DNA of 64,000 bases from assembly GCA_963842305.1 (NCBI GenBank), contig CAWJFW010000002.1, positions 496,001 through 560,000 of the forward strand, written 5' to 3'. The stretch is from JAIBJN01 sp963842305. Its GTDB lineage: Bacteria; Actinomycetota; Thermoleophilia; Gaiellales; Gaiellaceae. The notes beneath the pieces are model-generated. The model did no database searches. It was not told the DNA's origin and was given only the letters and a program-made list of their open reading frames with translations. The position numbers and the translations under genes are program-made. Below, piece after piece: positions 34,143 to 42,733 of this stretch; positions within the stretch are counted from its first letter, which is position 1; every line of letters starts with the position of its first letter.

Positions 34143-35140
34143 CCGAGCCGCTCCTCGAGCTTCGCTCGGTGACGACCGAGGTCGAGATCCAGGGCAGCCA
34201 TTGGCCGGTTGTGAACGACGTCAGCTTCTCGATCGGCCGGAGCGAGGTCATCGGGCTCGTCGGCGAGTCGGGGAGCGGCAAGTCGATGACCGCGCGGACG
34301 ATCCTCCGCCTCCTGCCCGCCGGCGCGCGCTCACGAGGCGAGGTGCTCCTGGACGGCGTCGATCTTCTCCAGCTCCAGTCCAGCGCGCTCCGCGCAGTGC
34401 GGGCGACTCGAGTCGGGATGATCTTCCAGGACCCCCGCGCGCACATCGACCCGCTCTGGACGTGCGGCGACCACCTGACCGAAGGGATGCGAGTGCATGG
34501 CGGGCAGAGTCGCGCCGGCGCCAAAGTACGCGCTCTCGAGCTGCTCGAGCTGGTCGGCATCACCGAAGGAGAGCGCGTTTTTCGCTCGTACCCCGGAGAG
34601 CTCTCCGGCGGCATGCTCCAGCGAGTCATGATCGCCGCCGAGCTCGCTGCCGACCCGGACGTGCTCGTCGCCGACGAGCCGACGACGGCCCTCGACGTCA
34701 CGATCCAGGCCGAGATCATGGCCATCTTCGATTCGCTGCGGCGGGAACGGCAGCTGGCCATGCTGTTCATCACGCACGACCTCGAGCTCGCCTCGGCGCT
34801 CTGTGACCGGGTTCTCGTCATGTATGCCGGGCGTGTCATGGAGGAGCAGCAGACGGAGAGTCTCTTCGAAGCGCCGCTTCACCCCTACACGTCGGGTCTG
34901 CTCGAAGCCCGCCCGTCCCTCGGGGCCCGCCAGGAGCGTCTCGTCGTCATTCCGGGTAGACCGCCGACACCGATCGACGCGCCCCCCGGGTGTCCTTTCC
35001 ACCCGCGCTGCGCTTTCCGGGAGGACGCGTGCGTCGCCACGACTCCGCCTCTGCGGCGCTTCGGCGAAGGTTCGTCGGCCTGCCGCCGGACCCCCGAGAT
35101 CCGTGACGAGCTCCGACCGGAGGCGGCGGCACGTGTCTGA
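34139..35140 (+). CDS. Peptide ABC transporter ATP-binding protein (DppD type)
   Basis: A 333-residue ATPase: Walker A GESGSGKSMTAR, Q-loop MIFQDPRAHIDPLWTCGDHL, signature LSGGMLQRVMIAAELA, Walker B VLVADEPTTALD, switch His ITHDLELAS. The C-terminal oligopeptide-transporter extension contains CPFHPRCAFREDAC, the Cys-rich segment that binds an iron-sulfur cluster in some family members. It overlaps the second ATPase gene by 8 nt. Confidence 0.93.
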   Translation: MTEPLLELRSVTTEVEIQGSHWPVVNDVSFSIGRSEVIGLVGESGSGKSMTARTILRLLPAGARSRGEVLLDGVDLLQLQSSALRAVRATRVGMIFQDPRAHIDPLWTCGDHLTEGMRVHGGQSRAGAKVRALELLELVGITEGERVFRSYPGELSGGMLQRVMIAAELAADPDVLVADEPTTALDVTIQAEIMAIFDSLRRERQLAMLFITHDLELASALCDRVLVMYAGRVMEEQQTESLFEAPLHPYTSGLLEARPSLGARQERLVVIPGRPPTPIDAPPGCPFHPRCAFREDACVATTPPLRRFGEGSSACRRTPEIRDELRPEAAARV

Positions 35141-36125
35141 GCAAGAGCCTCTGCTGCTCGTCGACGAGCTCGAGAAGACGTTCCTGGTGCGACGAGGTCT
35201 TTCCCGGGCGCGAGACGAAGTGCACGCGGTCCGGCGCGTCTCGTTCTCACTCGATTCGGCCAGCGCTCTCGGGATCGTCGGTGAGTCGGGCTCTGGCAAG
35301 ACGACCATCGCCCGGATGCTCGTCGGGCTGGAGCAGCCGACCTCGGGGCGGATGGTGCTCGAGGGCGTCGAGCTCTCAGGCCGCCCGAGCCGAGCCGAGC
35401 GTCTGGAGCGCGGTCGCGTCGTGCAGATCGTGTTTCAGGATCCGTACACCTCGCTCGATCCGCACCAGAGCGTTCGCCGCGCCCTCGACGAGGTGCAGAG
35501 GGTGCATTTCGGGCGGGGCAAATCGGAGCGCGACGCGAGGACGCTCGCGCTTCTCGACGCGGTCGGGCTGGGCGGGAAGGAGGCGCGTGCGTTTCCGCGC
35601 GAGCTGTCCGGAGGGCAGCGTCAGCGGGCAGCCATCGCTCGTGCCCTGGCCGCCGAGCCGAAGGTGCTCATCCTGGACGAGGCCGTGTCGGCGCTCGATG
35701 TGTCGATTCAGGCCCAGATCCTCAATCTGCTCGCCGATCTTCGACGAGAGTTCCGTCTCACCTACATCCTCATCTCGCACGACCTCACGGTCGTCAGACA
35801 GGTCGCCGACGAGGTTCTCGTCGTCTACCGTGGGCGCGTCGTCGAATTTGGACCGGTCGAGACGATCCTGTCGGCCCCGTTGCACCCCTATACGCGGCGA
35901 CTGCTCGAGTCGGTGCCGCGGCCGGGAATGGCGCTCGCGCGCCGTCCGGCCCCGCTCGATGTCGATGATCGCGGCTGCCTCTTCCGACAGCGGTGCCCTC
36001 ATGCGTTCGAGCCGTGCTCCGAGGAGCCGGAGCTCATCGAGGCCGACCGTTCCCACGCGGCGCGCTGCTGGCTCCTGAACGGCGCCGGATCGGTGAGTGA
36101 AAGGAGTGAGACAGTTGGCTTCTGA
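35133..36125 (+). CDS. Peptide ABC transporter ATP-binding protein (DppF type)
   Basis: A 330-residue ATPase. Walker A GESGSGKTTIARMLVG, VFQDPYTSLDPHQSVRRALD, signature LSGGQRQRAAIARALA, Walker B LILDEAVSALDVSIQAQ (Ala where Pro is usual), ISHDLTVVRQ, and C-terminal CLFRQRCPHAFEPC. GTG 35133 has GGAGG nine bases upstream; GTG 35103 would add ten residues. Completes a full five-gene transporter. Its 3' end overlaps the next gene's start by 11 nt. Confidence 0.92.
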   Translation: MSEQEPLLLVDELEKTFLVRRGLSRARDEVHAVRRVSFSLDSASALGIVGESGSGKTTIARMLVGLEQPTSGRMVLEGVELSGRPSRAERLERGRVVQIVFQDPYTSLDPHQSVRRALDEVQRVHFGRGKSERDARTLALLDAVGLGGKEARAFPRELSGGQRQRAAIARALAAEPKVLILDEAVSALDVSIQAQILNLLADLRREFRLTYILISHDLTVVRQVADEVLVVYRGRVVEFGPVETILSAPLHPYTRRLLESVPRPGMALARRPAPLDVDDRGCLFRQRCPHAFEPCSEEPELIEADRSHAARCWLLNGAGSVSERSETVGF

Positions 36126-37026
36126 GCACGAAGGAAAACTCGTGGTCGACGAGGCCGGTCACGAGATCTACTACCGCATGTTCGGCGAGGGCCCGGAAAC
36201 GCTCGTGGGTCTTCACGGCGGTCCCGGGGCCGACCACCGATACCTTTCGCGCCTCGGCGAGCTCGCCGGGGACGGGCTCCAGGTGCTCCTGTACGACCAG
36301 CTCGGTAGCGGGAAGTCCGACGTCCCCGACGACCCTTCGCTCTGGGTCGTCCCGCGCTTCGTCGAGGAGCTGGAGACCGTTCGGACGGCGCTCGAGCTCG
36401 ACCGGATGCACGTTCTGGGACAGTCCTGGGGCGGCATCCTCGCTCTTCAGTACGCGCTCGACCATCCCGAGGGCGTCAGGAGCCTCGTCCTGTCCAACAC
36501 GGGCTCGAGCGTCGCCGAGATCTTCCGCGGGATGACTCAGCTGCGCCTCGACCTCGGCGCCGACCTCTGCACGCAAATGCTCATGCACGAGGGCCGGGGC
36601 GACGTCGAGAGCGACGAGTACACGGCGATGGTCAAGCAACTCTACGCACGGCATCTGCGCCGGTCGACGCCGTTCGAGATCGATCGCTCGCTCCGCGAGT
36701 TCGAGGAGATCATGGTCCCGCTCATGGACGTCGGCCCTGCGTATTTCGCGATGTGGGGCCCGCACGAGTTTCTCCTCACCGGCTCGCTGGCCGATTGGGA
36801 CGTCACCGGGCGGCTCGGCGAGATTTCCGTCCCGGCTCTGATCCTCTGCGGCTGGTACGACGAGGTCGACCTGCGATGCCACCGAACCCTCGCCGACGGG
36901 ATTCCGGACAACGAGTTCGTCATCTTCGGCAACTCGAGCCATGTGACCATCCTCGAGAAGGAGGGCGAGGCCTATCTCGCCGTCGTGCGGGACTTCGTCC
37001 GGCGTGCCGGCGGCCGGGTGACCTAG
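36115..37026 (+). CDS. Proline-iminopeptidase-like alpha/beta hydrolase
   Basis: A 303-residue alpha/beta hydrolase of the S33 type. GLHGGPGADHRYL (oxyanion HGGPG), LLYDQLGSGKSD and nucleophile elbow GQSWGG are the proline iminopeptidase/tricorn-factor signature. Asp near ILCGWYDEVD and His in NSSHVTILE complete the triad. Start TTG 36115 was chosen because AAAGGAG lies eight bases upstream. Such enzymes remove N-terminal residues, often proline, from short peptides. This suits its position between a peptide transporter and an imino-acid-type oxidase. Confidence 0.87.
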   Translation: MASEHEGKLVVDEAGHEIYYRMFGEGPETLVGLHGGPGADHRYLSRLGELAGDGLQVLLYDQLGSGKSDVPDDPSLWVVPRFVEELETVRTALELDRMHVLGQSWGGILALQYALDHPEGVRSLVLSNTGSSVAEIFRGMTQLRLDLGADLCTQMLMHEGRGDVESDEYTAMVKQLYARHLRRSTPFEIDRSLREFEEIMVPLMDVGPAYFAMWGPHEFLLTGSLADWDVTGRLGEISVPALILCGWYDEVDLRCHRTLADGIPDNEFVIFGNSSHVTILEKEGEAYLAVVRDFVRRAGGRVT

Positions 37027-37028
37027 CC

Positions 37029-37280
37029 GTGGGCTTCCTGATCACGTGCCCGAACTGCGGCGAGCGCTCCTACACGGAGTTCTGGTTCGGGGGCGAGGTC
37101 CCCGACCCGGCGGACGACGACTTCGGCCGGGTGTGGCTTCGGCGGAACGTTGCCGGGGCGCAGCTGGAGCGCTGGTTCCACTCCGCAGGTTGTCGTCGCT
37201 GGCTGACGCTCGAGCGGGACACTCGGACGAACGAGATTCAGCGGGTGCTCGCTCGGGAGGAGCGGGCCGGAGCCTCGTGA
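37029..37280 (+). CDS. soxD: Sarcosine oxidase delta subunit (SoxD-like)
   Basis: An 83-residue zinc protein: LITCPNCGERSYTEFWFGGE at the N-terminus with the CPxC pair, and HSAGCRRWLTLERDT near the end (H...GC...W), matching SoxD of heterotetrameric sarcosine oxidase. It starts at GTG 37029, two bases after the hydrolase gene, and overlaps the alpha-subunit gene by 4 nt. In the usual operon soxB precedes soxD; here soxD comes first. Confidence 0.88.
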   Translation: MGFLITCPNCGERSYTEFWFGGEVPDPADDDFGRVWLRRNVAGAQLERWFHSAGCRRWLTLERDTRTNEIQRVLAREERAGAS

Positions 37281-39820
37281 CCTCGGCGCTCGCATCCGAC
37301 GGCGAAGCCGGAGAGCCCACATTTCTCTTCGAGGGACGTCGGGTGGGAACGGTGCCCGGAGACACTCTCGCCTCGGCTCTCTACCGAAGCGGTGTCCGGG
37401 TCTTCTCGCGGTCGTTCAAGTACCACCGTCCCCGCGGGCTCTACTGCCTGACCGGCGATTGTCCGAATTGTCTCTTGACGGTCGACGGCGAGCCCGGCGT
37501 GCCTGCATGCGTGACCGAGGCGGGCGGCGTCGAGCGGGTCGTTCGCGAGAACGGATGGCCCTCGGCGGACCGCGACGCGCTCGCAGTCTTCTGGCACTTG
37601 CGCCGGCTGCTGCCCGTCGGCTTCTACTACAAGTCGCTCGTCAAGCCGGCCGGTGCCTGGCCGCGGGCGGAGCGCATCGTGCGGCGGCTTGCCGGCGTGG
37701 GAACTGCGCCGCTCGACCTGCCTCGTCGCAACCACGAAGTCCGCCACCATCATCCGGACGTGCTCGTGGCCGGCGGCGGCGTCGCGGGCCTCGCGGCGGC
37801 GCTCGCCGCGTCCGAAGCAGGCCAAACGGCCCTCGTCGTCGACGAGGGAAAGGTCGGCGAGAAGCTTCCGCCCGGCCCGACGAGGGAGCGGGTCCAGGCC
37901 CTCGCGGCCGAGCTTCGCGGTCGCGAGGAGGTACGGATCCTCGAACGCGCTGTTGCGGTCGGAGTCTACGAAGGGCCTCTTGTCCCGGTGAGCGGCGAAG
38001 ACGCTCTGCACCTCGTTCATCCGACGCGGATCGTCGTCGCGACCGGAGCGGTCGAGCGCCACCCTGTCTTTCCGGGCGGCGACCTTCCCGGCGTCTGGCT
38101 GTCGCGCGGAGCGGCACGCCTCGCGGGAGCCCACGGCCTCGCTCTGGGACGTCGGGTCGTCTACGTCGGCGGCGCCGGCGAGACTCTCGAGGCCCTCCGG
38201 GCGGCAGGGATCGAACCGGATGTTATTTCCGAGGAGCGAGCTGAGCGCGAGCGGAAGCGGTGCGACGCTCTCGTCCTCGCGCTCGGGCTGGTGCCTCGCG
38301 ACAACCTTCTTCGCCAAGGCACCGGCCCGGGGGTGGCCGGCGCGGGCGACGTCGTCCGGCCTGGTTGCACGCTCGACGAAGCCGAGGAGAGTGGGAGAGT
38401 CGCTGCACTCGGCGGGACACGTGCCTGGAGAAACACTGACTCCGGGCGGCTGCGCGACGGCTTCGTCTGTCTCTGCGAAGACGTCACCCTGCGCGACCTC
38501 GAAACCGCTTGGGCCGAGGGCTTCCGCTCGACAGAGCTTCTCAAGCGCTACACGACGGCAACGATGGGGCCCTGCCAGGGGATCCTCTGCGACGCGCACC
38601 TGGGTGCGTTCGTTCGCGCGCGCTCTGGCATCGCGGCCGACGGCGGGCCGACGACTGCGCGGCCTCCGGCCCGGTCGATCCGCCTCGAGGACGCCGCCGC
38701 CGGCCACGCTCCCCTCGAGCAGCGAACGGTGCTGCACGAGCGCCACCTCGAGCTCGGCGCGGAGATGGAGTGGGCGGGCACGTGGAAGCGACCACGGACC
38801 TACGGCGACCCTCTCGCCGAGTACTGGGCCGTGCGGCAGGGCGTCGGAATCATGGATGTCGGCACGCTGGGCAAGTTCCTGATTGCGGGACGCGACGCGG
38901 TCGAGTTTCTCGAGCGGTTGTACCCCTGCCGGGTCGGTGACCTCGACGACGGAAGGCTCCGCTACGCGCTCCTGCTCAACGAGGCCGGCTACGTGATCGA
39001 CGACGGGACGGTCTGCGCTCTCGGTGACGGCCGCTGGTATCTCACCTTCACGACCGGCGGCGCGGAGCAGGCCGAGGCGTGGCTTCGAGACTGGGCCGAG
39101 GCGTGGGGCCACGAGGTCTGGATCGCCAACCTGACGCACGCCCGCAGCGCGATCAACGTCGCCGGTCCGCAGTCGCGCGAGCTCCTCGCCCGGCTTTCCG
39201 ACCATTCCCTGACGAGCGACGAGTTCCCGTATCTCCGCCATCAGAGAGCCAGCATCGCCTCGGTCCTGTGCGACGTCTTCAGACTCGGGTTTTCCGGCGA
39301 GCTCGGCTATGAGCTCCACCACCCGCGTGAGGATGGCGGCCGCCTCTGGGACGCCCTGCTCGACAGCGGCACCGACCTCGGTGTCCGTCCCCACGGGCTT
39401 GAAGCCCTTCGGGTGCTCCGGCTCGAGAAAGGGCATCTCCTGGTCGGCCAGGACACGGATTTCGACTCGACTCCCGCGAAGCTCGGCATGCAGTGGGCCG
39501 TGCGAATGGAGAAGCCCGACTTCGTCGGCAGATCGGCCCTCGCGCGGATCGACCCGCTCCCGCTCGGTCAGCGGCTGGCCGGATTCCGGTTCGAGGGCGA
39601 CGAGGCGCCGCCGGAGGGCGCGCCGCTTGCCGCGGAGGGCCGCCACGCCGGTCACCTCACATCGTCGCGGCACTCCCCGGTGCTCGGCTGCGGGATCGCG
39701 CTCGGCTGGCTCCGGCGCGCGAACGGTGGCTTCCCCGGGCGCGTCGAAGCCGACGGCCGTGAGGGACTCGTGGTGGCGACGCCGTTCTACGACGAGGCTG
39801 GGGCGAGACTCCGTGCTTGA
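37277..39820 (+). CDS. soxA: Sarcosine-oxidase-like alpha subunit (2Fe-2S, FAD/NAD, T-protein domains)
   Basis: An 847-residue multidomain flavoprotein subunit, shorter than the usual 950-1000. Order: ferredoxin-like domain with four cysteines in YCLTGDCPNCLL and PACV (residues ~55-90); FAD domain VLVAGGGVAGLAAALA (~165); a CLCEDVTLRDLE ... GPCQGILC four-Cys segment (~395-440) that could hold a second [2Fe-2S] cluster; then a glycine-cleavage T-protein-like folate domain (~500-847). In the family the folate domain captures the demethylation carbon as methylene-THF. The cysteine sets resemble those of opine/proline/HCN-synthase oxidases, so sarcosine itself is not certain. GTG 37277. Confidence 0.85.
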   Translation: MTSALASDGEAGEPTFLFEGRRVGTVPGDTLASALYRSGVRVFSRSFKYHRPRGLYCLTGDCPNCLLTVDGEPGVPACVTEAGGVERVVRENGWPSADRDALAVFWHLRRLLPVGFYYKSLVKPAGAWPRAERIVRRLAGVGTAPLDLPRRNHEVRHHHPDVLVAGGGVAGLAAALAASEAGQTALVVDEGKVGEKLPPGPTRERVQALAAELRGREEVRILERAVAVGVYEGPLVPVSGEDALHLVHPTRIVVATGAVERHPVFPGGDLPGVWLSRGAARLAGAHGLALGRRVVYVGGAGETLEALRAAGIEPDVISEERAERERKRCDALVLALGLVPRDNLLRQGTGPGVAGAGDVVRPGCTLDEAEESGRVAALGGTRAWRNTDSGRLRDGFVCLCEDVTLRDLETAWAEGFRSTELLKRYTTATMGPCQGILCDAHLGAFVRARSGIAADGGPTTARPPARSIRLEDAAAGHAPLEQRTVLHERHLELGAEMEWAGTWKRPRTYGDPLAEYWAVRQGVGIMDVGTLGKFLIAGRDAVEFLERLYPCRVGDLDDGRLRYALLLNEAGYVIDDGTVCALGDGRWYLTFTTGGAEQAEAWLRDWAEAWGHEVWIANLTHARSAINVAGPQSRELLARLSDHSLTSDEFPYLRHQRASIASVLCDVFRLGFSGELGYELHHPREDGGRLWDALLDSGTDLGVRPHGLEALRVLRLEKGHLLVGQDTDFDSTPAKLGMQWAVRMEKPDFVGRSALARIDPLPLGQRLAGFRFEGDEAPPEGAPLAAEGRHAGHLTSSRHSPVLGCGIALGWLRRANGGFPGRVEADGREGLVVATPFYDEAGARLRA

Positions 39821-40217
39821 GGTGACGCGGAGCCGGGCGCACGTGGTGCGCTGCCTGGGCCGGCCCGAGACCCTTGACGTGGTGCCCGTGCCGGCCGGTA
39901 GTCGCGCGTGCCGAGTCGCTCGCGACGAGCTCCTCCTCATCGGGGACTTGGCCGACGTCGTCGTCCAGAACGCCCTGGTCGTGGACGAAACCGGCGGCTG
40001 GGCAGCGTGGACGCTCTCCGGGCCCGACGCCGGCGAGGCGTTCGGTCGCCTTTCCGCTCTGCCCAGCCGCTCCGGCTTCATCCAGGGCGTCGTCGCGGGG
40101 GTTCCCGCGAAGGCGATCGTCGACGAGGCGGAGATCCAGCTGCTCGTAGCCGCATCGCATGCCCATCACGTCGAAGAGCGCATTTCCGCAACGTGCTCCG
40201 ACCTGTTCGGGCGATGA
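39813..40217 (+). CDS. soxG: Sarcosine oxidase gamma subunit (SoxG-like)
   Basis: A 134-residue protein related to the T-protein/GcvT fold: DVVVQNALVVDETGGWAAWTLSGPDAGEAF and VAGVPAKAIVDEAEIQLLVAASHAHHVEERI are typical of SoxG. GTG 39813 overlaps the soxA end by 8 nt, and its stop overlaps the soxB start (ATGA). It is shorter than the common ~200 residues, and identification leans on the operon. Confidence 0.8.
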   Translation: MLEVTRSRAHVVRCLGRPETLDVVPVPAGSRACRVARDELLLIGDLADVVVQNALVVDETGGWAAWTLSGPDAGEAFGRLSALPSRSGFIQGVVAGVPAKAIVDEAEIQLLVAASHAHHVEERISATCSDLFGR

Positions 40218-41422
40218 GCGGGCTCCTGCGCCGGCGCGTCCTGCTGCGACAATCCGAGCTTCGGCGGCGCTACGACGTGGTCGTGATCGGCGGCGGGGCA
40301 CACGGACTGGCGATCGCGTACTACCTCGCGAGTCGCCACGGGATCCGCAACGTCGCCGTCCTCGAGCGCTCGTATGTCGGCGCCGGGGGCTCGGGTCGAA
40401 ACACGACCGTCCTGCGCGCAAACTACAAGGCTCCGGAGACGATCCCGTTCTTCCAGGCGAGCCTCGCCCTCTATCGAAAGCTTTCGGCGGAACTCGACCT
40501 CAATCTCCTGTTCTCCCCGCGCGGGCTGCTCTGGTTGGCGCACTCGGACAATGCGCTTCGGATCCAGCGCGAGCGGGCGCTCCTGAACCAGGCGTTCGGG
40601 GTCGACACCGTCTTCCTGGCTCCCGACGACGTGAAAGAGGCATGCCCGGTCGTCGACCTCGCCGGCGGCGGCCACCACCCGATTCTCGGGGCTGCTTACC
40701 ACCCGCCCGGCTCGATCATCAGGCACGACGCCGTCGTCTGGGGGTACGCGGCCGCCGCGCAGCGCCTCGGCGTGCACGTTCACCAGGGCCTCGAAGTCAC
40801 CGCCGTGACCGTCGAGAACGGTCGTTGCCTCGGCGTCGAGACACCGCGGGGGCCCATCGGCGCAGGTGCGGTCGTCTGTGCCGTCGGAGGGTACGTCAGC
40901 CTCGTCGGCGCGATGGCGGGCCTCCGGCTGCCGATCGTCACCCATCCGCTCCAGGCATTCGTCACGGAGGCTTACAAGCCCGTGCTCGATCGAATCGTTG
41001 CCTCGCAGGATCTCCTGGTCTACGTGTCGCAAAGCGCCCGCGGCGAGCTTCTCGCCGGCGCCGAGATCGAGCGCTACCCGAGCTACTCGACGCGCTCGAC
41101 GTTCACGTTCCTCTCGGAGGCCGCTGCGCGCTGCATCGATCTCTTCCCGTTCATGGCAAGGCTCCGAATCCTTCGTCAATGGACCGGCGTTTGCGACATG
41201 ACGCCGGATTACTCGCCGCTCATGGGGACGACCGAGGTCGAGGGCTTCTACCTCAATGCGGGCTGGGGCACCTGGGGCTTCAAGGCCACGCCGATTGCCG
41301 GCGTCTCGATGGCCGAGCTGGTCGCGACCGGAAGGGTCCCACCTCTCATCGCCCCGTTTGCCCTCGACCGCTTTCGACGCGACCGGCCTGTGTCGGAGCG
41401 CGCGTCCGCGGGTACCCACTGA
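40214..41422 (+). CDS. soxB: Sarcosine oxidase beta subunit (SoxB-like FAD oxidoreductase)
   Basis: A 402-residue DAO-family flavoprotein that holds the amine-oxidation site. Rossmann loop VVVIGGGAHGLAIAYYLA, GSGRNTTVLRANYKAPETIPF (typical of SoxB), AYHPPGSIIRHDAVVWGYA, VVCAVGGYVSLV, and C-terminal GWGTWGFKATPIAG. In the family it carries FAD plus covalent FMN at the interface with alpha. Last gene of the array; it converges on the formamidase-like gene with a 26-nt gap. Confidence 0.9.
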   Translation: MSGLLRRRVLLRQSELRRRYDVVVIGGGAHGLAIAYYLASRHGIRNVAVLERSYVGAGGSGRNTTVLRANYKAPETIPFFQASLALYRKLSAELDLNLLFSPRGLLWLAHSDNALRIQRERALLNQAFGVDTVFLAPDDVKEACPVVDLAGGGHHPILGAAYHPPGSIIRHDAVVWGYAAAAQRLGVHVHQGLEVTAVTVENGRCLGVETPRGPIGAGAVVCAVGGYVSLVGAMAGLRLPIVTHPLQAFVTEAYKPVLDRIVASQDLLVYVSQSARGELLAGAEIERYPSYSTRSTFTFLSEAAARCIDLFPFMARLRILRQWTGVCDMTPDYSPLMGTTEVEGFYLNAGWGTWGFKATPIAGVSMAELVATGRVPPLIAPFALDRFRRDRPVSERASAGTH

Positions 41423-41448
41423 CGGTCCCCTCCCGGGCGACTCCTCGG

Positions 41449-42411
41449 TTACGCCGCTGCCGTTTCGAAGATGCCGTCGGGCAGAAACGCGCCCACGACC
41501 CAGTTCGGGGCATCGACGACTTCGTGAATGCGCAGGTCGACGGCGACGCTGGTCAGTGCGTAGGCATCTTCCCGATCGAGCCCGTATCGATCGCCGAGGT
41601 GCGCGATCGTCGCCCGCACGGCGTCCCTGGCCGCCTCCATCAGGTCAGGTCCGACCCCGGTGCAGACGTGGAAGGCGGAGCGCTCGGCGTCGGATGGAGC
41701 TTCGTGCGGAATCCGAAATTGCGGCGCCTCGATACGGAAGTCCCGGCGGACGGTCAGTCGAAGGACGACGTCCATCGCCGCCTCGATTGCAGTGCCGCAG
41801 ACCTCACCGTCTCCCTGTGCGGCGTGGGTGTCTCCGAGGGACAGGAGCGCGCCTTCGACGCCGACGGGCAGGAAGAGCAACGTGCCGGCGCGAAGGTGCT
41901 TCGTGTCCATGTTTCCCCCCCAGCGGGAGGGCGGGACGGTCGAGTGCTCGCCCGACTCGGCAGGCGCGACGCCGATCGTCCCCGGGAACGGGCGGTAAGG
42001 GAGCGCGATTCCCTCCGCGAACCGCACGAGGCCTCCTACCTGATCGAGCTCCGAGATGCGAAGCCACGGGTCTGGGTACTCGTCGGCGAGGAGCCCGAAG
42101 CCTGGAATGATCGCCGTCCACCCCCAGTCGCGCGGCTTGAACTCGAGAAGCTCCACCACGAGGACGTCTCCGGGGCGGGCGCCCTTTACAAAGAGCGGTC
42201 CGCTGACGGGGTTGACGTGCGAGAAGTCGAGCTTCAGGACGTCCTCGACGCCCGAGCCGGCGTGAATCTGCTCGTCCGATGCGTCGCGGACGTGGAGCTC
42301 GACGACGTCGCCTGGATCCAGCTCGAGCGCAGGTTCGATCGAGTTGTCCCAGACGTAGTTGAACGCGTCGTGACGAAGATCGTGGATCGATTTAGCGTGC
42401 AGGTCAGACAT
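41449..42411 (-). CDS. Acetamidase/formamidase family protein
   Basis: A 320-residue FmdA_AmdA family amidase. LELDPGDVVELHVRDASDEQ, HVNPVSGPLFVKGARPGDVLVVELLEF, IPGFGLL, GTIGVAPAE, WGGNMDTKHLRAGTLLFLPV and LSLGDTHAAQGDGEVCGTAIE are the family's conserved blocks. Hydrolyses small amides such as formamide or acetamide to ammonia and the acid. It faces the sox genes and could share a one-carbon or nitrogen-release theme, but this is only positional. Confidence 0.9.
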   Translation of the reverse strand: MSDLHAKSIHDLRHDAFNYVWDNSIEPALELDPGDVVELHVRDASDEQIHAGSGVEDVLKLDFSHVNPVSGPLFVKGARPGDVLVVELLEFKPRDWGWTAIIPGFGLLADEYPDPWLRISELDQVGGLVRFAEGIALPYRPFPGTIGVAPAESGEHSTVPPSRWGGNMDTKHLRAGTLLFLPVGVEGALLSLGDTHAAQGDGEVCGTAIEAAMDVVLRLTVRRDFRIEAPQFRIPHEAPSDAERSAFHVCTGVGPDLMEAARDAVRATIAHLGDRYGLDREDAYALTSVAVDLRIHEVVDAPNWVVGAFLPDGIFETAAA

Positions 42412-42444
42412 TCAGACTCCCAAGGTGAACTCGATCCGGGCCAT
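42412..42444 (-). CDS. Possible 10-residue leader peptide before the formamidase gene
   Basis: ATG at 42444 opens the reading frame MARIEFTLGV, and its TGA at 42414-42412 directly abuts the ATG of the amidase at 42411. Translation ending exactly at a start codon is the arrangement expected for translational coupling. It is very short and could be chance, so treat as a hint only. Confidence 0.25.
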   Translation of the reverse strand: MARIEFTLGV

Positions 42445-42597
42445 TATCGGGCGTCCCTCCGAGACGAACAAGCACCTCGCGCCGGTCGAGCGCTTCCACG
42501 GGCGACGCGACAGGTCGGCCGGACCACCCGGACAAGGACGCGTCGTTGCGTTCGAGGCGAGAAGGCCCGGACGAGTAGCTACACTGAGCGACCGCAA

Positions 42598-42673
42598 GGG
42601 CGGTTAGCTCAGTTGGGAGAGCACCAGCTCGACAAGCTGGGGGTCACTGGTTCGAGCCCAGTACCGCCCACCA
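42598..42673 (+). tRNA. tRNA-Val (anticodon GAC)
   Basis: Complete cloverleaf: acceptor GGGCGGT/ACCGCCC (42598-42604 with 42663-42669), D-arm GCTC/GAGC, anticodon stem CCAGC/GCTGG with loop TCGACAA (anticodon GAC at 42631-42633), T-arm ACTGG TTCGAGC CCAGT, discriminator A and encoded CCA. Position 33, normally U, is C. A TACACT -10-like box lies 12 bases upstream (42580-42585). An intrinsic terminator follows at 42677-42700. Its 3' half is duplicated at 50215-50259, marking it as an integration site. Confidence 0.95.
42628..42672 (+). repeat. Left 45-bp direct repeat (attachment-site copy within tRNA-Val)
   Basis: Runs from the last base of the 5' anticodon stem to the CC of the CCA end. Matches 50215-50259 at 44 of 45 positions (G at 42640, C at 50227). 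Such a repeat of a tRNA 3' part is the usual scar of integration by a tyrosine recombinase. Confidence 0.9.
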
Positions 42674-42676
42674 CAG

Positions 42677-42700
42677 AAACCCCCGCTTAGACGGGGGTTT
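42677..42700 (+). terminator. Intrinsic terminator after tRNA-Val
   Basis: AAACCCCCG (42677-42685) and CGGGGGTTT (42692-42700) form a perfect 9-bp stem around a six-base loop and end in T-rich sequence. A related hairpin follows the right-hand repeat at 50264. Confidence 0.8.
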
Positions 42701-42733
42701 CGCTTTCTCGGGAGACAACGGACGGGGGGCCGT

